DNA from: Acidobacteriota bacterium | GTDB lineage: Bacteria; Acidobacteriota; Terriglobia; Acidiferrales; UBA7541 | Reading direction: 5' to 3' | Assembly (NCBI GenBank): GCA_003224195.1 | Contig: QHYP01000061.1 | Span: forward strand, 1 to 5,886 | DNA length: 5,886 bases | In this document: piece by piece, positions 3,982-5,886 of the stretch | How positions within the stretch are numbered: position 1 is the stretch's first letter | Layout of the letters: each line of letters begins with the position of its first letter | Notes under the pieces: model-generated | Told to the model about the DNA's origin: nothing | The model's database searches: none | The model's input: the letters and a program-made list of their open reading frames with translations, nothing else | Program-made: the position numbers and the translations under genes

Positions 3982-5886
3982 AGCAAGTTATTCGACGTGG
4001 CATAAGAGAAATAGTTGTGGACGAGGTCCCGGCGCCCGCGTTGGCGCCGCACCACATTCTCATTCAGCCTGCCTATTCTTTGATCAGTAGTGGTACGGAA
4101 TCCGCCAGCATTCATCAGGAGGGCGCACTCCAGGCGGTAGCGGAGCATCCAGAACATTTACAAAAAATCTGGAAAGCCTTGAAAGAGCATGGACCCATTC
4201 GGACCGTCGCCGAAGTGCGGGCCAAGTTCAGTGAGTATTCAGTCCTCGGCTACGCGGGGGCCGGAGTCGTCGTTGAGAGGCACAACACCGTGAGAGATCT
4301 CGAAGTCGGTGAGCGCGTGGCTTACGGCGGCGAGGGGACCGGACACGGAGAATACATCCTGGCGGGACGTAACTTTGTGGTGCGGATCCCAGATTCCGTG
4401 TCCTTAAAGTTGGCTTGCTTTACCACACTCGGCAGTATCGGCCTCAACGCCGTACGCACGGCTCGAATCGAGCTCGGAGATGTGGTTGTTGTGGAAGGGC
4501 TGGGCCTTGTCGGGCAGTTGATCAGCCAACTGGTACGACTCCAGGGCGGCGTCGTGGTCGGCATTGATCCCCGGGAGGATCGTCTCCGGCTGGCCCAGAA
4601 ATTGGGCACAAATCATGTTGCGCAGGCCGATGGCTCCGCAACGCAGCTTGTCAGCGCGACTACGAACGGAAGGGGCGCCGACTGCGTGATCATCTCGGCG
4701 GCTTCAAAGTCTTCTGCGCCGGCTCGGCAAGCACTCGAGTTGTGCCGGGAGCGTGGCCGGATTGTCGTCGTCGGTGCCGTGGACCTGAGTTTCCCGTGGG
4801 AGCAGATGTATCTAAAGGAGATTCAACTCCTGATGGCGCGCGCCTACGGCGCTGGCTGCTACGACCCGCTGTACGAGAAGGGCGGCCACGATTATCCGAT
4901 CGCGCAGGTTCGCTGGACGGCGAAGCGAAACATGGAGGACTTTCTGCGGCTTGTGGCATCCGGACAGGTGCACGTCGATCCGTTGATCTCCCATGAATTT
5001 CCGGTCGAGCAAGCTCCGCAGGCTTACAAAACAATTATGGATCCTGCGAAGGGCTCGTTGGCTGTCGTCCTACGATATCCGCCACCCGTGGAAGGCTCGG
5101 CCACGACGGGAGAGATTCCGCGGCCGACCAGGAAATTCGTGGTCCGCGCGGAAGGAGCCGATGGAGCGCAAACCAACTCGCAGGATTTGCGTGTGGCCTT
5201 AGTCGGCGCAGGAAACCTGGCTCGCTGGGTTCATTTGCCTCTTCTGAAAAAAATCTCCGGCGTCAGCTTGCAAGCCGTGTGTTCCACGAACGGCGCGCGC
5301 GCGAAGAATTACGCCTTGCGATTCGGCGCAGCCTATTGCACGGCGGACTACGAGGAAATCCTCAAGGACCCCGCAATTGACGTGGTTGTGATTGCCAGCC
5401 GGAACCACGAACATTGTCCGCAGGCGCTGGCTGCACTCCGGGCGGGGAAGCACGTCTTTCTCGAAAAGCCCATGGCGATCACGGAAGAGGAGTGTCGGCT
5501 GCTCACTCGGGAGGCGGAGCAAAGTGGCCGATACTTGACGGTTGGTTTCAACCGGCGCTTTGCGCCCCTCTATGCCGAAATGAAGAAGCAGCTCGCCCGG
5601 CGAAATGGTCCGGCGGTGGTTCATTGCCGCGTCAACTCCCCTGGGATTTCCGGTTCCTACTGGATGGCGGACCCGGAAATCGGAGGTGCATTGGTCGGCG
5701 AGGCTTGCCACTTTGCCGATCTCATGTATTGGCTTCTGGAATCCGAGCCGATCTGCGTCTCCGCATTTTCTCTGCCGCGAGGGAAGCAGGACCCGATTGG
5801 GGAGAACAACGTCGTCGCCAGTTTTCTCTTCGCGGATAACTCGATTGGGAATCTGACCTACTGCACGGTGGGGGCCAAATCAGGTG
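3978..5886 (+). CDS. Bi-domain oxidoreductase: MDR (alcohol-dehydrogenase-like) fused to Gfo/Idh/MocA domain (3' partial)
   Basis: An open frame to the right edge, 636 codons visible from the GTG; relatives are roughly 700-730 residues, so some 60-100 C-terminal residues are probably missing. Domain 1 (about 1-365) is an MDR: an N-terminal fold with SLISSGTES (34-42), then a Rossmann domain with GLGLVG (174-179) and an acidic strand end, GIDP (D197). The usual catalytic-zinc motifs (Cys-Gly near residue 38, GHE) are absent, replaced by SSGTE and LGYAGAGV, so zinc-independent chemistry is likely. After a Pro/Gly-rich linker (about 366-403), domain 2 is Gfo/Idh/MocA: RVALVGAGNLA (405-415), EKP with the catalytic-type Lys (496-498), and GEACHFAD (574-581), the family's G-x-x-CH-x-x-D motif. 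Such fusions are known from surface polysaccharide gene clusters and probably oxidise and/or reduce a sugar or nucleotide sugar with NAD(P); the substrate is unknown. Cytoplasmic; no signal peptide or membrane segment. No frameshift or stop is seen. ATG 3963 is the alternative start. Confident in domains, not in reaction. Confidence 0.88.
   Translation, partial: MKQVIRRGIREIVVDEVPAPALAPHHILIQPAYSLISSGTESASIHQEGALQAVAEHPEHLQKIWKALKEHGPIRTVAEVRAKFSEYSVLGYAGAGVVVERHNTVRDLEVGERVAYGGEGTGHGEYILAGRNFVVRIPDSVSLKLACFTTLGSIGLNAVRTARIELGDVVVVEGLGLVGQLISQLVRLQGGVVVGIDPREDRLRLAQKLGTNHVAQADGSATQLVSATTNGRGADCVIISAASKSSAPARQALELCRERGRIVVVGAVDLSFPWEQMYLKEIQLLMARAYGAGCYDPLYEKGGHDYPIAQVRWTAKRNMEDFLRLVASGQVHVDPLISHEFPVEQAPQAYKTIMDPAKGSLAVVLRYPPPVEGSATTGEIPRPTRKFVVRAEGADGAQTNSQDLRVALVGAGNLARWVHLPLLKKISGVSLQAVCSTNGARAKNYALRFGAAYCTADYEEILKDPAIDVVVIASRNHEHCPQALAALRAGKHVFLEKPMAITEEECRLLTREAEQSGRYLTVGFNRRFAPLYAEMKKQLARRNGPAVVHCRVNSPGISGSYWMADPEIGGALVGEACHFADLMYWLLESEPICVSAFSLPRGKQDPIGENNVVASFLFADNSIGNLTYCTVGAKSG

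Noticed and set aside
5199..5711. Minus-strand open frame of 170 codons inside the oxidoreductase gene
   Set aside because: Antisense of the Gfo/Idh/MocA domain, whose plus-strand motifs are clear.

Overview
The window looks like a chromosomal segment of a moderately GC-rich, probably soil-dwelling bacterium. An Acidobacteria-like source is my best guess, based only on the flavour of the encoded proteins: a secreted SxDG-repeat propeller protein, a large membrane glycosyltransferase and a two-domain sugar-type oxidoreductase. No rRNA, tRNA or other taxonomic marker is present, so this is an inference. I see no tRNA, CRISPR array, origin or complete insertion sequence.

Layout. (1) Positions 3-920, plus strand: the C-terminal part of a secreted, beta-propeller-like protein that begins outside the window. 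(2) 921-1098: a short convergent gap holding one strong GC hairpin. (3) 1099-2673, minus strand: an intact polytopic membrane protein of the GT-C / family 39 type (ArnT/PMT-like glycosyltransferase), with a purine-rich ribosome binding site that favours the start at 2673 over the longer one at 2721. (4) 2722-3825: about 1.1 kb without an intact gene. It is a graveyard of fragments, with the C-terminal tail of an IS110-family transposase on the minus strand (about 2988-3284), an unidentified basic coding-like remnant on the plus strand (3278-3496), a 16-bp palindrome (2762-2777) and a plausible sigma70-type promoter (3696-3723). (5) 3826-3981, plus strand: the first ~28 residues of a UDP-glucose/GDP-mannose dehydrogenase-like gene, then an unrelated out-of-frame tail. 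(6) 3978-5886, plus strand: the largest gene, a fusion of an alcohol-dehydrogenase-like (MDR) domain to a Gfo/Idh/MocA domain, which runs off the right edge.

How they fit together. The membrane glycosyltransferase, the nucleotide-sugar dehydrogenase remnant and the two-domain oxidoreductase point to a surface or exopolysaccharide locus that has been rearranged by IS110-type transposition and gene decay. The oxidoreductase gene is intact as far as it can be seen. Its GTG start overlaps the stop of the truncated dehydrogenase frame as GTGA, so the relic may now act as a short coupled upstream reading frame. The function of the locus (which sugar, which polymer) cannot be read from this window.
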